The notes: generated by a model from the sequence alone, not told the origin. A stretch of 64,000 nucleotides of DNA from Thalassococcus sp. S3 (GCF_004216475.1 NZ_CP022303.1:4709001-4773000); one strand, 5' to 3'; shown: positions 1-8,400, numbered from the stretch's first letter. Made by a program: numbers and translations.

Positions 1-113
1 TCCTGCGCCGACAGTGATGCAATCGCCCGCGTTTCTTGTCCCGCATAAGGTTTGGGACTGGCCCAAACCAGCCCTGCCGCAAGCACGGCAAACAAGGCGA
101 GCAGACCGCGCAT
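1..113 (-). CDS. N-terminus of a secreted protein, possibly Spy/CpxP-like (partial)
   Basis: Only the first 37 codons are inside the window; the gene continues off the left edge. The visible part reads as a Sec signal peptide: MRGLL, then a hydrophobic stretch ending in VWA, with cleavage likely before SPKPYAG. The mature start (PYAGQETRAIASLSAQ) resembles short periplasmic Spy/CpxP-type metal-sensing or chaperone proteins of Rhodobacterales, which usually continue with a helical EIADL segment; that resemblance is from memory and not proven here. The ATG at 113-111 overlaps the TGA of the GFA-family gene in the arrangement TGATG, so translation is probably coupled to it. Confidence 0.5.
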   Translation of the reverse strand, partial: MRGLLALFAVLAAGLVWASPKPYAGQETRAIASLSAQ

Positions 114-568
114 CAATGGGCCTCCCCACCTGCGGCAACCATCGCCATAACGTCGGCTTCGGTCATCCGGTTGCGTTTGTCGTTGTCGGCAAAGGCGTGA
201 TCGCCCTGCATATGATCGACATAGACCTCGTTATTGAAGGTCAGACCCTCCAGACTGTCCAGCGACCCCGCCGACAGGCTCAGCAGCCCTTGCATCGGCC
301 CCTCGGCTGTCAGCTTCCAATAGAGGCTCGACCCGCAGAGCTTGCAAAACCCGCGCTCCGCCCATTCCGAAGACGAAAAGGTCCCGATATTCTCCTCACC
401 CGTCCAAGTGATCCCGCCCGGCGGCACCTCAAGGCCCAGCTCGATCCCGCCGCTGAACTTGCGGCACATCCCGCAATGACACGCGCCATAGCATTCCGGC
501 GCCGTTGCCAGCGTGTAACGCACTTTGCCGCACAGGCATCCGCCTTCGGTCGTTCCAGCCATTGTCAT
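113..568 (-). CDS. GFA-family zinc-binding protein (glutathione-dependent formaldehyde-activating fold)
   Basis: This 151-residue protein fits the GFA/CENP-V family of small zinc proteins. Cysteine motifs are in the expected order: GGCLCGKVRY near residue 10, CHCGMC near 31 and CKLCGS near 76. The founding member was proposed to speed the reaction of formaldehyde with glutathione, but most family members have no proven reaction, so only the fold is assigned. The start at 568 is preceded by AAAAGGACCG, a usable Shine-Dalgarno; a second in-frame ATG lies two codons on. It lies downstream of gltD on the same strand after a 275-base gap that holds two copies of a palindromic motif, so it may have its own promoter. 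Its stop overlaps the start of the next gene. Confidence 0.85.
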   Translation of the reverse strand: MTMAGTTEGGCLCGKVRYTLATAPECYGACHCGMCRKFSGGIELGLEVPPGGITWTGEENIGTFSSSEWAERGFCKLCGSSLYWKLTAEGPMQGLLSLSAGSLDSLEGLTFNNEVYVDHMQGDHAFADNDKRNRMTEADVMAMVAAGGEAH

Positions 569-672
569 CGGTCCTTTTCAGGGTTCGTTCACATTTCGTC
601 GAAAAAGGTCAGTCTTGTTGATCTACCGTGTTTACTCTTTCTTAACGCTTGGTCCGTCGGGCCTTGAAAGGC

Positions 673-771
673 GTTTCGTACGAAATCCGGTACAAACACC
701 CCAAAGTCGCGTTTTTGGCCCGTTTCAGGGGTTTTGGCGTCCCGTCGTTCCGTACGAAACTCCGTACGAAC
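673..771. repeat. Two imperfect 25-bp copies of a double palindromic motif
   Basis: Copies lie at 673-697 and 747-771, 74 bases apart in the same orientation, and match at 20 of 25 positions. Each holds two half-overlapping palindromes of the form TTCGTACGAA (the second one decayed in the left copy), flanked by GT at the start and AAC or GAAC at the end. They sit in the 275-base gap between the 3' end of gltD and the start of the GFA gene. No open frame of convincing quality covers them. They look like operator sites or a small repeat family. Confidence 0.6.
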
Positions 772-843
772 TGCCCAAGGCCCCGTGCGCGGATCGGGCG
801 GTGCACACCCGATTTTCAGCCGGGCGAAGGGTCCCGAAGCCGG

Positions 844-2304
844 TCATTCCGCCGCCACAACGGCGCTGGAATTCAACCGCTCCAGAATAGCCTCCGCACA
901 GTCGCGCCCGTCCCGGATCGCCCAGACCACAAGGCTCGCGCCCCGGACAATGTCGCCCACCGCATAGACACCGTCGAGCGCGGTCGCACCCGTGGTGAAC
1001 TCCGCCTTGATCGTGCCCCAGCGGGTGACCTGCAATTCCGGCTGATCCCACAGCGTCGGCAGATCCTCCGGCTCAAAGCCCAGCGCCTTGATGACCAGAT
1101 CGGCCTCCTCGACATAGTCAGAGCCTTCGATCAGTTCCGGAGCCTGACGCCCCGTCGCATCCGGCGCGCCCAGGCGCATCTTTTGCACCGTCACGCCAGT
1201 CACTTTCGCAGCCCCTTCGCTGCTGTCGGCCAGGTCCGTGACAAAACCCTTGGGCGCGCTCAGCCATTCAAAGATCACGCCTTCTTCCTCGGCATTCGCC
1301 ACCTCGCGTTGAGAGCCTGGCATATTCGCCCGGTCCCGACGGTAGAGGCATTTGACGCTGGTCGCCCCCTGCCGGACAGACGTGCGCACGCAATCCATCG
1401 CGGTGTCCCCGCCGCCGATGACGACAACACGCTTGCCTTCGGCGTTCATCCGACCGCTGTCGAAATCCTCGACCGCGTCACCAAAGCTTTTGCGGTTGCT
1501 CGCGGTCAGAAAATCAATCGCCTTTTCAACACCTTGAGCGGTGCTGCCATGCAGCTCCAGATCGCGCGACTTGTAAACGCCGGTGGCGATGATCACCGCG
1601 TCATGCGCGGCGCGGATGTCGTCGAAAAAGATATCCTCGCCCACATTGCAATTCAGTTTCAGCGTCACGCCGCCCTGCTCAAGCTGGTCGTTGCGACGCA
1701 TCACCACGTCCTTATCCAGCTTGAAGCCGGGTATGCCATAGGTCATCAGCCCGCCGGCGCGATCGTAGCGGTCATAGACAGTGACCTGCACGCCCGCGCG
1801 CCGCAGCACATCCGCCGCCGCCAGCCCTCCGGGTCCCGCGCCAATGATGCCCACGCTCTCGGGCCGTTCAGCGGGCGGTTTGATCGGCTGCACCCAGCCT
1901 TCCTCCCAGGCGGTGTCGGTGATGTATTTCTCCACCGCACCGATGGTGACGGTCCCATGGCCCGACTGTTCGATCACGCAATTGCCTTCGCACAGGCGGT
2001 CCTGAGGACAAATCCGCCCACAGATCTCCGGAAAGGTGTTGGTCGCCTGAGAGACCTCATAAGCCTCCCTCAACCGCCCTTCCGCCGTGAGCCGCAGCCA
2101 GTCAGGAATATTGTTGTGCAACGGACAATGCGTCTGACAATACGGCACCCCGCATTGCGAACACCGGCTCGCCTGCTCCTCGGCCTTCGCCTCGGCATAT
2201 TCCGCATAGATCTCCCGGAAGTCCTCCTTCCGCGCGTCCGCATCCCGCTTCTCCGGCATACCCCGCTCAACCTGCACGAACTTCAACATCCGCTGCTCAG
2301 CCAT
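844..2304 (-). CDS. gltD: Glutamate synthase (NADPH) small subunit
   Basis: GltD passes electrons from NADPH through FAD and iron-sulfur clusters to the large subunit GltB, which makes glutamate from glutamine and 2-oxoglutarate. The 486 residues match the family length. The N-terminal ferredoxin-like part has cysteines at about 48, 51, 56 and 60 and at 95, 99, 105 and 109 that bind two 4Fe-4S clusters. A FAD site (IGAGPGGLAAA) follows near residue 154 and an NADPH site (VIGGGDTAMD) near 297. The C-terminal YAVGDIVRGASLVVWAI block is typical. gltB is not in the window; in relatives it often lies close by, so it may be beyond the left edge. The gene is divergent from uppP. Confidence 0.96.
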   Translation of the reverse strand: MAEQRMLKFVQVERGMPEKRDADARKEDFREIYAEYAEAKAEEQASRCSQCGVPYCQTHCPLHNNIPDWLRLTAEGRLREAYEVSQATNTFPEICGRICPQDRLCEGNCVIEQSGHGTVTIGAVEKYITDTAWEEGWVQPIKPPAERPESVGIIGAGPGGLAAADVLRRAGVQVTVYDRYDRAGGLMTYGIPGFKLDKDVVMRRNDQLEQGGVTLKLNCNVGEDIFFDDIRAAHDAVIIATGVYKSRDLELHGSTAQGVEKAIDFLTASNRKSFGDAVEDFDSGRMNAEGKRVVVIGGGDTAMDCVRTSVRQGATSVKCLYRRDRANMPGSQREVANAEEEGVIFEWLSAPKGFVTDLADSSEGAAKVTGVTVQKMRLGAPDATGRQAPELIEGSDYVEEADLVIKALGFEPEDLPTLWDQPELQVTRWGTIKAEFTTGATALDGVYAVGDIVRGASLVVWAIRDGRDCAEAILERLNSSAVVAAE

Positions 2305-2427
2305 AGCCTTTCCTCCCTGAATGGTGGGTTTGGCTTGCTTAAAGGATGCTAAAAAGGAATAAAAGTCAAAAGTACTGACTTATATTGCGATCAGACACAC
2401 TTTTTACGAGAATTTTCGCATCGCCGC

Positions 2428-2460
2428 GTGATTTTTAGGTCCGGTTCGGCCATAAATCAC
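2428..2460. other. Stable imperfect hairpin in the gltD-uppP divergent region
   Basis: Outer arms GTGATTT (2428-2434) and AAATCAC (2454-2460) enclose an inner stem GG-CCG / CGG-CC (2438-2451) with one bulged T and a GTT loop. It lies about 70 bases before the uppP start and 125 bases from the gltD start. It could be a leader structure for uppP or an operator. The rest of the 227-base gap (2305-2531) is AT-rich and presumably carries both promoters, but I could not assign either with confidence. Confidence 0.35.
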
Positions 2461-2531
2461 AGCTTCCCTTTCGAAATCTGCCACTTATACCGAGAGCCTG
2501 TGAATTCACGTTACCACGATTCGGAAGAGAC

Positions 2532-3335
2532 ATGACGCTTTTTCACCTGATTCTCGTCGCTCTCATCCAAGGCGTTACCGAGTTTCTACCGATTTCGTCG
2601 TCCGGCCACCTTATCTTGCTGCCCGGGCTCACCGGTCTTGAGGATCAGGGCCAGTTCATTGATGTCGCAGTTCACGTAGGCACGCTTTTTGCTGTCATTT
2701 TCTATTTCTGGCCTGACGTGCGCGTGGCGTTAAGCGGGACCCTCCGTCTGATGCGGGGAAAGGTGGATACGCAGGGTGCATTCCTGGCTCTTTGTCTGGC
2801 CATCGCCACCGTGCCGGTCGTCATCGTGGGCCTCATCATCCATCTTGCCGATCTGGGCGCGGCACTTCGTTCCATTGCCGTTGTTGGCTGGGCCACGCTG
2901 ATTTTCGGGCTAGTCCTTTATTGGGCCGACCGCACCGGAGCCGAAGCGCGGCGCGCCGAGCAGTGGACATTGCGTCATGCCCTGATCATGGGGCTTTGGC
3001 AGGCCGTGGCACTGATCCCCGGCAGTTCCCGGTCCGGTGTGACGATCACAGGGGCAAGGTATCTGGGATATGCACGGGAGGATGCCGCGCGGCTGGCGAT
3101 GCTGATGTCCATCCCCACAATCCTGGCCTCCGGCACGGTGCTGGCGCTCGACACCGCCTTTGCCGCCGATCTTGCTGCCGCGCGGGATGGCGCGATTGCC
3201 GCTGTCTTTGCGTTCGTGGCCGCCCTGCTTGCCTTGGCACTGATGATGCGGCTGCTGCGAAGTGTGAGCTTTGCGCCCTATGTCGTTTATCGCGTGATCC
3301 TGGGGATCGTCCTGCTCGCGATCGCCTATACCTGA
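2532..3335 (+). CDS. uppP: Undecaprenyl-diphosphatase
   Basis: UppP (BacA) removes a phosphate from undecaprenyl pyrophosphate on the outer face of the inner membrane, recycling the lipid carrier used for peptidoglycan and surface polysaccharides. The 267-residue protein has about seven to eight hydrophobic segments. Both signature motifs are intact: QGVTEFLPISSSGHL near residue 13, with the catalytic glutamate, and PGSSRSGVT near 163, with the serine and arginine of the active site. The ATG is preceded by GGAAGAGAC. It is a single gene that converges on the NDUFA9-like gene; the 134 bases between them show no strong terminator. Undecaprenyl carrier supply would also serve the glycan cluster further right, which is an inference. 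Confidence 0.97.
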   Translation: MTLFHLILVALIQGVTEFLPISSSGHLILLPGLTGLEDQGQFIDVAVHVGTLFAVIFYFWPDVRVALSGTLRLMRGKVDTQGAFLALCLAIATVPVVIVGLIIHLADLGAALRSIAVVGWATLIFGLVLYWADRTGAEARRAEQWTLRHALIMGLWQAVALIPGSSRSGVTITGARYLGYAREDAARLAMLMSIPTILASGTVLALDTAFAADLAAARDGAIAAVFAFVAALLALALMMRLLRSVSFAPYVVYRVILGIVLLAIAYT

Positions 3336-3469
3336 CGCCGGATCATCAAGCGCAGCCCCACCTGCTCGCGGCAAACGGGCGAAAGAAAACCACCTAACCG
3401 CGATGCAGGAGAGCCGCAGCCAAAAGCCCGACCTGCGGCCACCTCAAAGACGAAACAGACGCCCCAAGG

Positions 3470-4450
3470 TCAGCCTTTCAGATTTTTCGCGGATTCCTTG
3501 ATGGCATCGTATTGCCCCGACGGACGGAACCGCCAGAGATAATCCGGCAAGACCGCCTCCATCGACGTTGGATCAATGCCCAGATCGGCAAAACCCTTGG
3601 CGTCCTCCGAGACCACGTTGTCACGCGCCAGGTTTTTGACCTGATCCCGCGTGATCTGGGCCGGGATCAGGCCCAGCGACAGCGTGTTGAGCGTATCAAA
3701 GCCGAACCCCATCAGGCCCGCCGCCCAAAACGGAATGTTGACCACAGCCCGTTTGCGACGGACCACGTCGAGCATCAGGCGCATCAACTCACGGAAGGTT
3801 TTCACGTCCGGCCCGCCCAGCTCGTATATACCGGGCTTGGCCGTTCCCAGAACTGCCTTGACCGCCGCCTGCGCGACATCATCGACATAGACGGGCTGAA
3901 ATTTCGTCTCCGCGCCGACGACCGGAAGGACCGGCCCCATCCGCGTCATACCCGCGAAGCGATTGAAGAACTGGTCTTCCGGCCCAAAGACGATCGAGGG
4001 ACGCAGGATCACCGCCTCCGGCATATGGCGCAGCACGCCGTCTTCGCCCGCCGCCTTGGTTTTGGAATATATACTGGCCGCGTCGGCATCGGCGCCGATG
4101 GCAGAGATCTGAACCATCCGCTCAATTCCCTGCTCCGCCGCGATCCGCGCGATCCGTTCCGCCCCTTCTGCCTGGACACTGCCAAAGGTGTTCTTACCGG
4201 TCTCCGCCAGGATACCCACGCAATTGACCACCGCATCCGCGCCCTGCATCACCGATGCGACCGAGGCGTCGTCGCGAATGTTGCACAGGACCGGCTCAAC
4301 CTGGCCCACAACGCCATAAGGCTTGACGAAGATCGCCTCGTTCGGGCGACGGACGGCGACGCGCACGCGCCATCCCTCTTTGGCCATGCGACGTGCGATA
4401 TATCGCCCGATAAAGCCCGAACCGCCATAGATCGTGACCAGTTTCGACAT
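3470..4450 (-). CDS. NDUFA9-like NAD(P)-binding protein (complex I accessory family)
   Basis: This is an atypical short-chain dehydrogenase of about 326 residues. The Rossmann motif YGGSGFIGRYIARRMA lies at the N-terminus, followed by a conserved VNCVGIL segment and a C-terminal region with a short hydrophobic helix (FWAAGLMGFGFDTL). This arrangement is that of the NDUFA9 family, which binds NADPH and stabilises respiratory complex I in mitochondria; bacterial members are annotated as complex I NDUFA9-subunit family proteins. Its role in bacteria is not settled. The frame stays open to 4534, but the ATG at 4450 (MSKLVTIYGG) is chosen because GGGAG lies 8 bases upstream and the earlier part has no family similarity. 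It is divergent from tRNA-Leu. Confidence 0.88.
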   Translation of the reverse strand: MSKLVTIYGGSGFIGRYIARRMAKEGWRVRVAVRRPNEAIFVKPYGVVGQVEPVLCNIRDDASVASVMQGADAVVNCVGILAETGKNTFGSVQAEGAERIARIAAEQGIERMVQISAIGADADAASIYSKTKAAGEDGVLRHMPEAVILRPSIVFGPEDQFFNRFAGMTRMGPVLPVVGAETKFQPVYVDDVAQAAVKAVLGTAKPGIYELGGPDVKTFRELMRLMLDVVRRKRAVVNIPFWAAGLMGFGFDTLNTLSLGLIPAQITRDQVKNLARDNVVSEDAKGFADLGIDPTSMEAVLPDYLWRFRPSGQYDAIKESAKNLKG

Positions 4451-4611
4451 GGGCAAGGCTCCCGATAGGCTGAAGTCAGTGGTGGATGTAGCTGGCACCC
4501 CCCTCGTAAACAAGGCGCAAAAACGCCGCGACAAAATCAGTTCACAGAATCAGCACCGACGCCATTGACTCCCTTTGCCCCGCCCCTTAAACGCACGGCT
4601 CACGACATCGT

Positions 4612-4698
4612 GCCCAGATGGCGGAATTGGTAGACGCGCTAGCTTCAGGTGCTAGTGTCCGTATGGACGTGGAGGTTCGAGTCCTCTTCTGGGCACCA
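4612..4698 (+). tRNA. tRNA-Leu(CAG)
   Basis: The 87-base gene includes an encoded CCA end. The acceptor stem GCCCAGA/TCTGGGC is perfect. The anticodon stem CTAGC/GCTAG holds the loop TTCAGGT with anticodon CAG. A long variable arm (about GTCCGTATGGAC) marks it as class II, and the T arm carries GGTTCGAGTCC. The body is very like the E. coli leucine CAG tRNA. It reads CTG codons, which are the main leucine codon in this GC-rich window. It lies divergent from the NDUFA9-like gene, and its 3' end is only 8 bases from the 3' end of the convergent AraC-family gene. No integrase or att-like repeat is seen beside it. Confidence 0.98.
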
Positions 4699-4706
4699 AA
4701 CCCCCC

Positions 4707-5654
4707 CTAGATTTGACCGAATTGCCTGTCCCGCCATTGTCGCGGACTGCTGCCGTATTGTCGACGAAATCGGGCTGAAAAGTGGCTGGCGGTCTGGAAC
4801 CCGCAGGCCAATGCGACATAGTCAATCTGCCATCGAGGTCGGGAGATCAGAAGGTGGGCCGCGGTATCCAGGCGAACGCCCCATATGCGGGCTGCCACGG
4901 TTTCGGCCTCCTCGGCAAAGGCCATCTGCAGATGACGCAGCGAACATCCCAGGCGAAGGGCAAGGCTGACGGGTGTCAGATCCGGATCGCAGGCTTCTGC
5001 GCGAATAATAGCGAGGGCGCGAGCGCGGGTGATCTCGCGTAGTGAGCCGGGCGCGGCCGCTCCTCGTGCCGCCAGATCCGCCAGAGCAAAGCGTAACACC
5101 GTCTCACTCAGCATGCCGTGCTGGTCGGCGAGGTCCCGCAATCCACCCTGCATTGCCCGAACCGCCTGAACCGCAAGCGCGCCGATGGCCGTACCATCAT
5201 CCACGCCTTGTGCACTGATCCGGCTCAGATCGCCGCCGAGCCGCGCGAGATAAGCGCGCGGCAGGCGCAGCACGAATTGCTCGAACGGGCCGGCAAAGTG
5301 CAACGCGTAAGGCCGCGCCCCGTCAAAGAGCGCCAGCCGGCCCGGGGTCAGCCTGACCTTGCGCCCGTCCTGCTCGGCCTCGCACGAGCCCGCGACCTGA
5401 AGATTTGCAAAGACATGATCCAACCCGTCCCGCCGCGCCATCTGCGGCGTGCGCACAACATCCTGCCGACCAGCCCGAACGCGGGCGACGAAGACCCCCT
5501 CACCGGCGACACCTTCTATACAATCCTGTTTGCTGAGCCTTGTGTTGCGCAGATCGAGTGTCAGAAACTGGTCGCGCACCACGTCGCTCCAGACAGATGC
5601 CCAGGCCCGTGGATGGGTTTCGCCCAGATCAAACCGAAAGGCGGAAGATGCCAT
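4707..5654 (-). CDS. AraC-family transcriptional regulator
   Basis: A 315-residue regulator. The first about 190 residues form a cupin-like sensor domain of the AraC-binding-like type (DGLDHVFANLQVAGSCEAE, then LTPGRLALFDGARPY). The last about 100 residues hold two helix-turn-helix motifs; the second ends in the family signature (YVALACGFQTASHFSARFRRQYGSSPRQWR). The ligand is unknown. It is divergent from a small cupin gene with 103 bases between the starts, the usual layout for a regulator and its target, so it probably controls that gene and itself. Its 3' end nearly touches tRNA-Leu. Confidence 0.92.
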   Translation of the reverse strand: MASSAFRFDLGETHPRAWASVWSDVVRDQFLTLDLRNTRLSKQDCIEGVAGEGVFVARVRAGRQDVVRTPQMARRDGLDHVFANLQVAGSCEAEQDGRKVRLTPGRLALFDGARPYALHFAGPFEQFVLRLPRAYLARLGGDLSRISAQGVDDGTAIGALAVQAVRAMQGGLRDLADQHGMLSETVLRFALADLAARGAAAPGSLREITRARALAIIRAEACDPDLTPVSLALRLGCSLRHLQMAFAEEAETVAARIWGVRLDTAAHLLISRPRWQIDYVALACGFQTASHFSARFRRQYGSSPRQWRDRQFGQI

Positions 5655-5757
5655 AGGGATGCGCGTAGAGAACAGAAATCATGCGCCTGACGGTAACATT
5701 GGTGCCGGATTCGAGTCCAATCTGGTGTCCATCGAAGGAGATAAGGGAGGTTTCGAC

Positions 5758-6135
5758 ATGGATGCGATCGTCAAACGGTTTCAGACCGGCAAGCTCGACA
5801 TGGAAGGGTTCGAGCCGTTTCACTACGAAGAGCCCGATACCGGCGCGCAGGCCTTCGGAGAGATCACGACCGTCCGGATGGAGGGTTCCTCCGGTCAGGT
5901 GCTTGCCGTCGGGCTTTGGCGTGTCGCCGAGGATACGACAAGCCCCGTCTACAGCTCGCAATTGGGCGATGAGACCTTTGTGGTGCTCGAAGGATCGGTG
6001 GATATCGAAGATCTGGACACCGGTCAGACGCACAGCTTTGGCGTGGGCGATATCGTAAGCTGGTCCAAGGGCATGCGCACCCGCTGGACCATCCATGCGC
6101 CGTTCAAGAAATTTGTCGTCGTCGCCGGAACATAG
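5758..6135 (+). CDS. Single-domain cupin protein
   Basis: A 125-residue protein with one cupin fold of the DUF861/cupin_3 type: GLWRVAE, then GDETFVVLEGSVDIED and FGVGDIVSWSKGMRTRW. Histidines usual for metal binding in catalytic cupins are sparse, so an enzymatic role is doubtful; members of this group bind small molecules or act in sugar or ureide metabolism. The frame is open further upstream, but the ATG at 5758 has a strong Shine-Dalgarno (AAGGGAGG, 7 bases away) and starts the conserved part. It is divergent from the AraC-family regulator, probably its controller. No terminator is obvious between it and rnd. Confidence 0.85.
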   Translation: MDAIVKRFQTGKLDMEGFEPFHYEEPDTGAQAFGEITTVRMEGSSGQVLAVGLWRVAEDTTSPVYSSQLGDETFVVLEGSVDIEDLDTGQTHSFGVGDIVSWSKGMRTRWTIHAPFKKFVVVAGT

Positions 6136-6212
6136 CGCACCCGCCACGCGCCCCCGTTGAGTTTATCGGTCAAAGACCGTATCTCGAGCCGATCAAGGCA
6201 AAGGATCGGCGC

Positions 6213-6827
6213 GTGGCGAACCATCTTTATAAGAACGACCTGCCCGATGGGCTCGACCTAGGGCCCGTTGTGGCGATTGATTGCGAGACGATGGGTCTGA
6301 ACCCGCATCGCGACAGGCTCTGCGTGATTCAGATGTCCGGGGGCGACGGTGATGCGCATATCGTGCAGGTCGCCATCGGCCAGACCGAGGCGCCGAACCT
6401 GTGTGCGATGCTGGCCAATCCCGATGTGCTCAAGCTGTTTCACTTTGGCCGGTTCGATATCGCCGCCATGCTGAACGCATTTGGCGTGCTGACGGCGCCG
6501 GTCTATTGCACCAAGATCGCAAGCCGGCTGGTGCGCACCTATACCGACCGGCACGGGCTCAAGAACCTCACGCAAGAGCTTTTGGGCCTCGATATCTCGA
6601 AGCAACAGCAGATGAGCGATTGGGGTGCTGCAGAATTGACCGAGGCGCAGCTGGACTATGCCGCATCGGATGTTCTGCATCTGCACGCCCTGCGCGATGA
6701 ATTGAACCAACGGCTGGCGCGCGAGGGCCGGACGGAGATGGCACAGGCCTGTTTCGATTTCCTGCCCATGCGTGCGAAACTCGACCTCGCGGGCTGGCCT
6801 GAAACCGATATCTTCGCCCATTCATGA
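6213..6827 (+). CDS. rnd: Ribonuclease D-type 3'-5' exonuclease (exonuclease domain only)
   Basis: A DEDDy-family exonuclease of 204 residues. The three Exo motifs are present: VAIDCETMGL near residue 20 (D, E), FHFGRFDIAAM near 77 (D) and LDYAASDVLHLHAL near 150 (Y, D). It lacks the HRDC domains of E. coli RNase D, as is usual for the short alphaproteobacterial form, which trims tRNA and other structured RNA 3' ends. The start is GTG with AAAGGA 7 bases before. That Shine-Dalgarno sits within a 7-bp inverted repeat GCCGATC/GATCGGC (6188-6194, 6204-6210). The stop overlaps the kdsD start by 4 bases (ATGA), so it heads the kdsD-lpt-hpf-ptsN run. Confidence 0.93.
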   Translation: MANHLYKNDLPDGLDLGPVVAIDCETMGLNPHRDRLCVIQMSGGDGDAHIVQVAIGQTEAPNLCAMLANPDVLKLFHFGRFDIAAMLNAFGVLTAPVYCTKIASRLVRTYTDRHGLKNLTQELLGLDISKQQQMSDWGAAELTEAQLDYAASDVLHLHALRDELNQRLAREGRTEMAQACFDFLPMRAKLDLAGWPETDIFAHS

Positions 6828-7786
6828 GCGGTTATCAGGATACCGCCCGCCGGGTGATCGAAACGGAGGCGGCCGCGTTGAACACGCTGGGCGGCGCGCT
6901 TGACGACCGTTTCGATGCCGCCGTTGCGCGCCTTCTGGACACAAAGGGCCGCGTGATCGTCACCGGCATCGGAAAGTCCGGCCACATCGCCCGCAAGATC
7001 GCGGCGACCCTGGCCAGCACCGGCACGCCCGCGCATTTCGTGCATCCGGCAGAAGCGAGCCACGGCGATCTGGGTATGATCACCAGCGCCGATACGGTTC
7101 TTGCAATCTCCAATTCAGGCGAGGCGCCCGAGTTGGCGAACCTTCTGATCTTTGCGCGCCGCTTCGATATCCCGCTGATCGGCATGACCAGCCGGATGGA
7201 GAGCACGCTGGCCCGTCAATCCGACATCGTGCTGCCCCTGCCTCAATTGTCCGAGGCTTGCGGCACCGGCGTTGTGCCCACCTGTTCGACCACGATGACG
7301 CTGGCGCTTGGCGATGCACTGGCCGTCGCTTTGATGGAGCATCGCCATTTCACAGCCGAGCATTTCCGGGAATTCCATCCCGGCGGCAAGCTGGGCGCAC
7401 AGCTCAGCCGGGTGCGGGACCTGATGCACGGGGCCGACGAGTTGCCGCTGGCCCCGCTGGGCACAAGCATGAGCGATGCGCTTCTCACCATGAGCGAGAA
7501 GGGCTTTGGCGTTGTCGGCGTCACCGATGCCAGCGGCGCGCTGGAGGGGATCATCACCGACGGCGACCTGCGCCGCCACATGACCGGCCTGTTGGACCGC
7601 ACCGTCGAAGAGGTCATGACCCGTGATCCCCGGACCGTCGAGTCCGAGGCTCTGGCAGAAAAGGCTGTGGGGCTGATGACCATGCCCAAACCACGCATCA
7701 CCTGTCTCTTCGTGGTCGATGCGGCCGATGCGCCTCCGGTGGGTTTGATCCATATCCACGACTGCCTTCGCGTCGGATTGGGCTGA
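6824..7786 (+). CDS. kdsD: Arabinose-5-phosphate isomerase (KpsF/GutQ/KdsD family)
   Basis: KdsD converts ribulose 5-phosphate to arabinose 5-phosphate, the first step to Kdo for lipopolysaccharide. The 320 residues comprise an N-terminal SIS sugar-isomerase domain (VTGIGKSGHIARKIAATLASTG near 45, then ISNSGEAPEL) and two C-terminal CBS domains, from about 200 (LRDLMHGADELPL) and about 265 (VEEVMTRDPRTV). Active-site histidines fall in HPAEASHGDLGM and EFHPGGKLG. It overlaps rnd by 4 bases and is followed 11 bases on by lptC. kdsB lies 12 kb further right. I do not see kdsA or kdsC in the window. Confidence 0.95.
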   Translation: MSGYQDTARRVIETEAAALNTLGGALDDRFDAAVARLLDTKGRVIVTGIGKSGHIARKIAATLASTGTPAHFVHPAEASHGDLGMITSADTVLAISNSGEAPELANLLIFARRFDIPLIGMTSRMESTLARQSDIVLPLPQLSEACGTGVVPTCSTTMTLALGDALAVALMEHRHFTAEHFREFHPGGKLGAQLSRVRDLMHGADELPLAPLGTSMSDALLTMSEKGFGVVGVTDASGALEGIITDGDLRRHMTGLLDRTVEEVMTRDPRTVESEALAEKAVGLMTMPKPRITCLFVVDAADAPPVGLIHIHDCLRVGLG

Positions 7787-7797
7787 TCGGGGGCGGG

Positions 7798-8397
7798 ATG
7801 GACGGCTATTCCCGCATTGTCGCCATTTTCAAGGTGGTGCTGCCTCTTGCAGCGCTCGCCATCCTCTCGACGCTTTTCCTGCTGTCGCGTGGGGCGGACG
7901 AGGATGCGATCATCCCATTCTCCGAAGCCGATATCGAGAACCGGCTGCGCGATCAGCAGATCACCGCACCGTTCTTTTCCGGCGTCACCCCGAACGGGGA
8001 GGAGGTCATGGTCACGGCAGAACGCGCACGGCCCGGTGTCGGTGGAAGCCTGCCCGGCGCAGAGAACCTGTCGGGCCGCATCAGACTGTCGAACGGGGCC
8101 GACATCACGCTGACAGCCACGGAGGGGACGATAGACCCTGCGGAAGACCGCGTGACCTTTGATGGCGCGGTGCGAATCGTCACCTCGACGGGTTTCGAGA
8201 TTACGACCGACACCCTACATAGCGCCTTAGACAAGATTGATGCCGCCACTCCCGGGCCCGTTTTTGGAACCGGCCCGATGGGAAGATTTGACGCAGGGCA
8301 AATGCGGATTACGGCAAAAAGCGAAACTGAAAACGTCCATTTGCTTTTTCAAAACGGCGTGAAGCTGATATACGACCCGAAACTGCAAGAAAGATAA
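7798..8397 (+). CDS. lptC: LPS export protein LptC
   Basis: LptC is the inner-membrane-anchored periplasmic part of the lipopolysaccharide bridge; it takes LPS from the LptB2FG extractor and hands it to LptA. The 199-residue protein has one N-terminal membrane segment (VVLPLAALAILSTLFLLS, residues 12-30) followed by a beta-jellyroll domain with LPS-bridge repeats such as FSGVTPNGEEVMVTAERAR and DITLTATEGTIDPAEDRVTF. The gene is 11 bases after kdsD and 3 bases before lptA. The permease genes lptF and lptG are not in the window, as is common. Confidence 0.93.
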   Translation: MDGYSRIVAIFKVVLPLAALAILSTLFLLSRGADEDAIIPFSEADIENRLRDQQITAPFFSGVTPNGEEVMVTAERARPGVGGSLPGAENLSGRIRLSNGADITLTATEGTIDPAEDRVTFDGAVRIVTSTGFEITTDTLHSALDKIDAATPGPVFGTGPMGRFDAGQMRITAKSETENVHLLFQNGVKLIYDPKLQER

Positions 8398-8400
8398 CCT

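Noticed and set aside
649..2352. 567-codon open frame on the plus strand opposite gltD
   Set aside because: It lies antisense to a certain gene, has shadow-type composition rich in Arg, His and Pro and no recognisable domain; GC-rich codon bias keeps such frames open.
4612..4706. tRNA-Leu as an integration site
   Set aside because: No integrase, no repeated tRNA 3' end and no change in base composition on either side.
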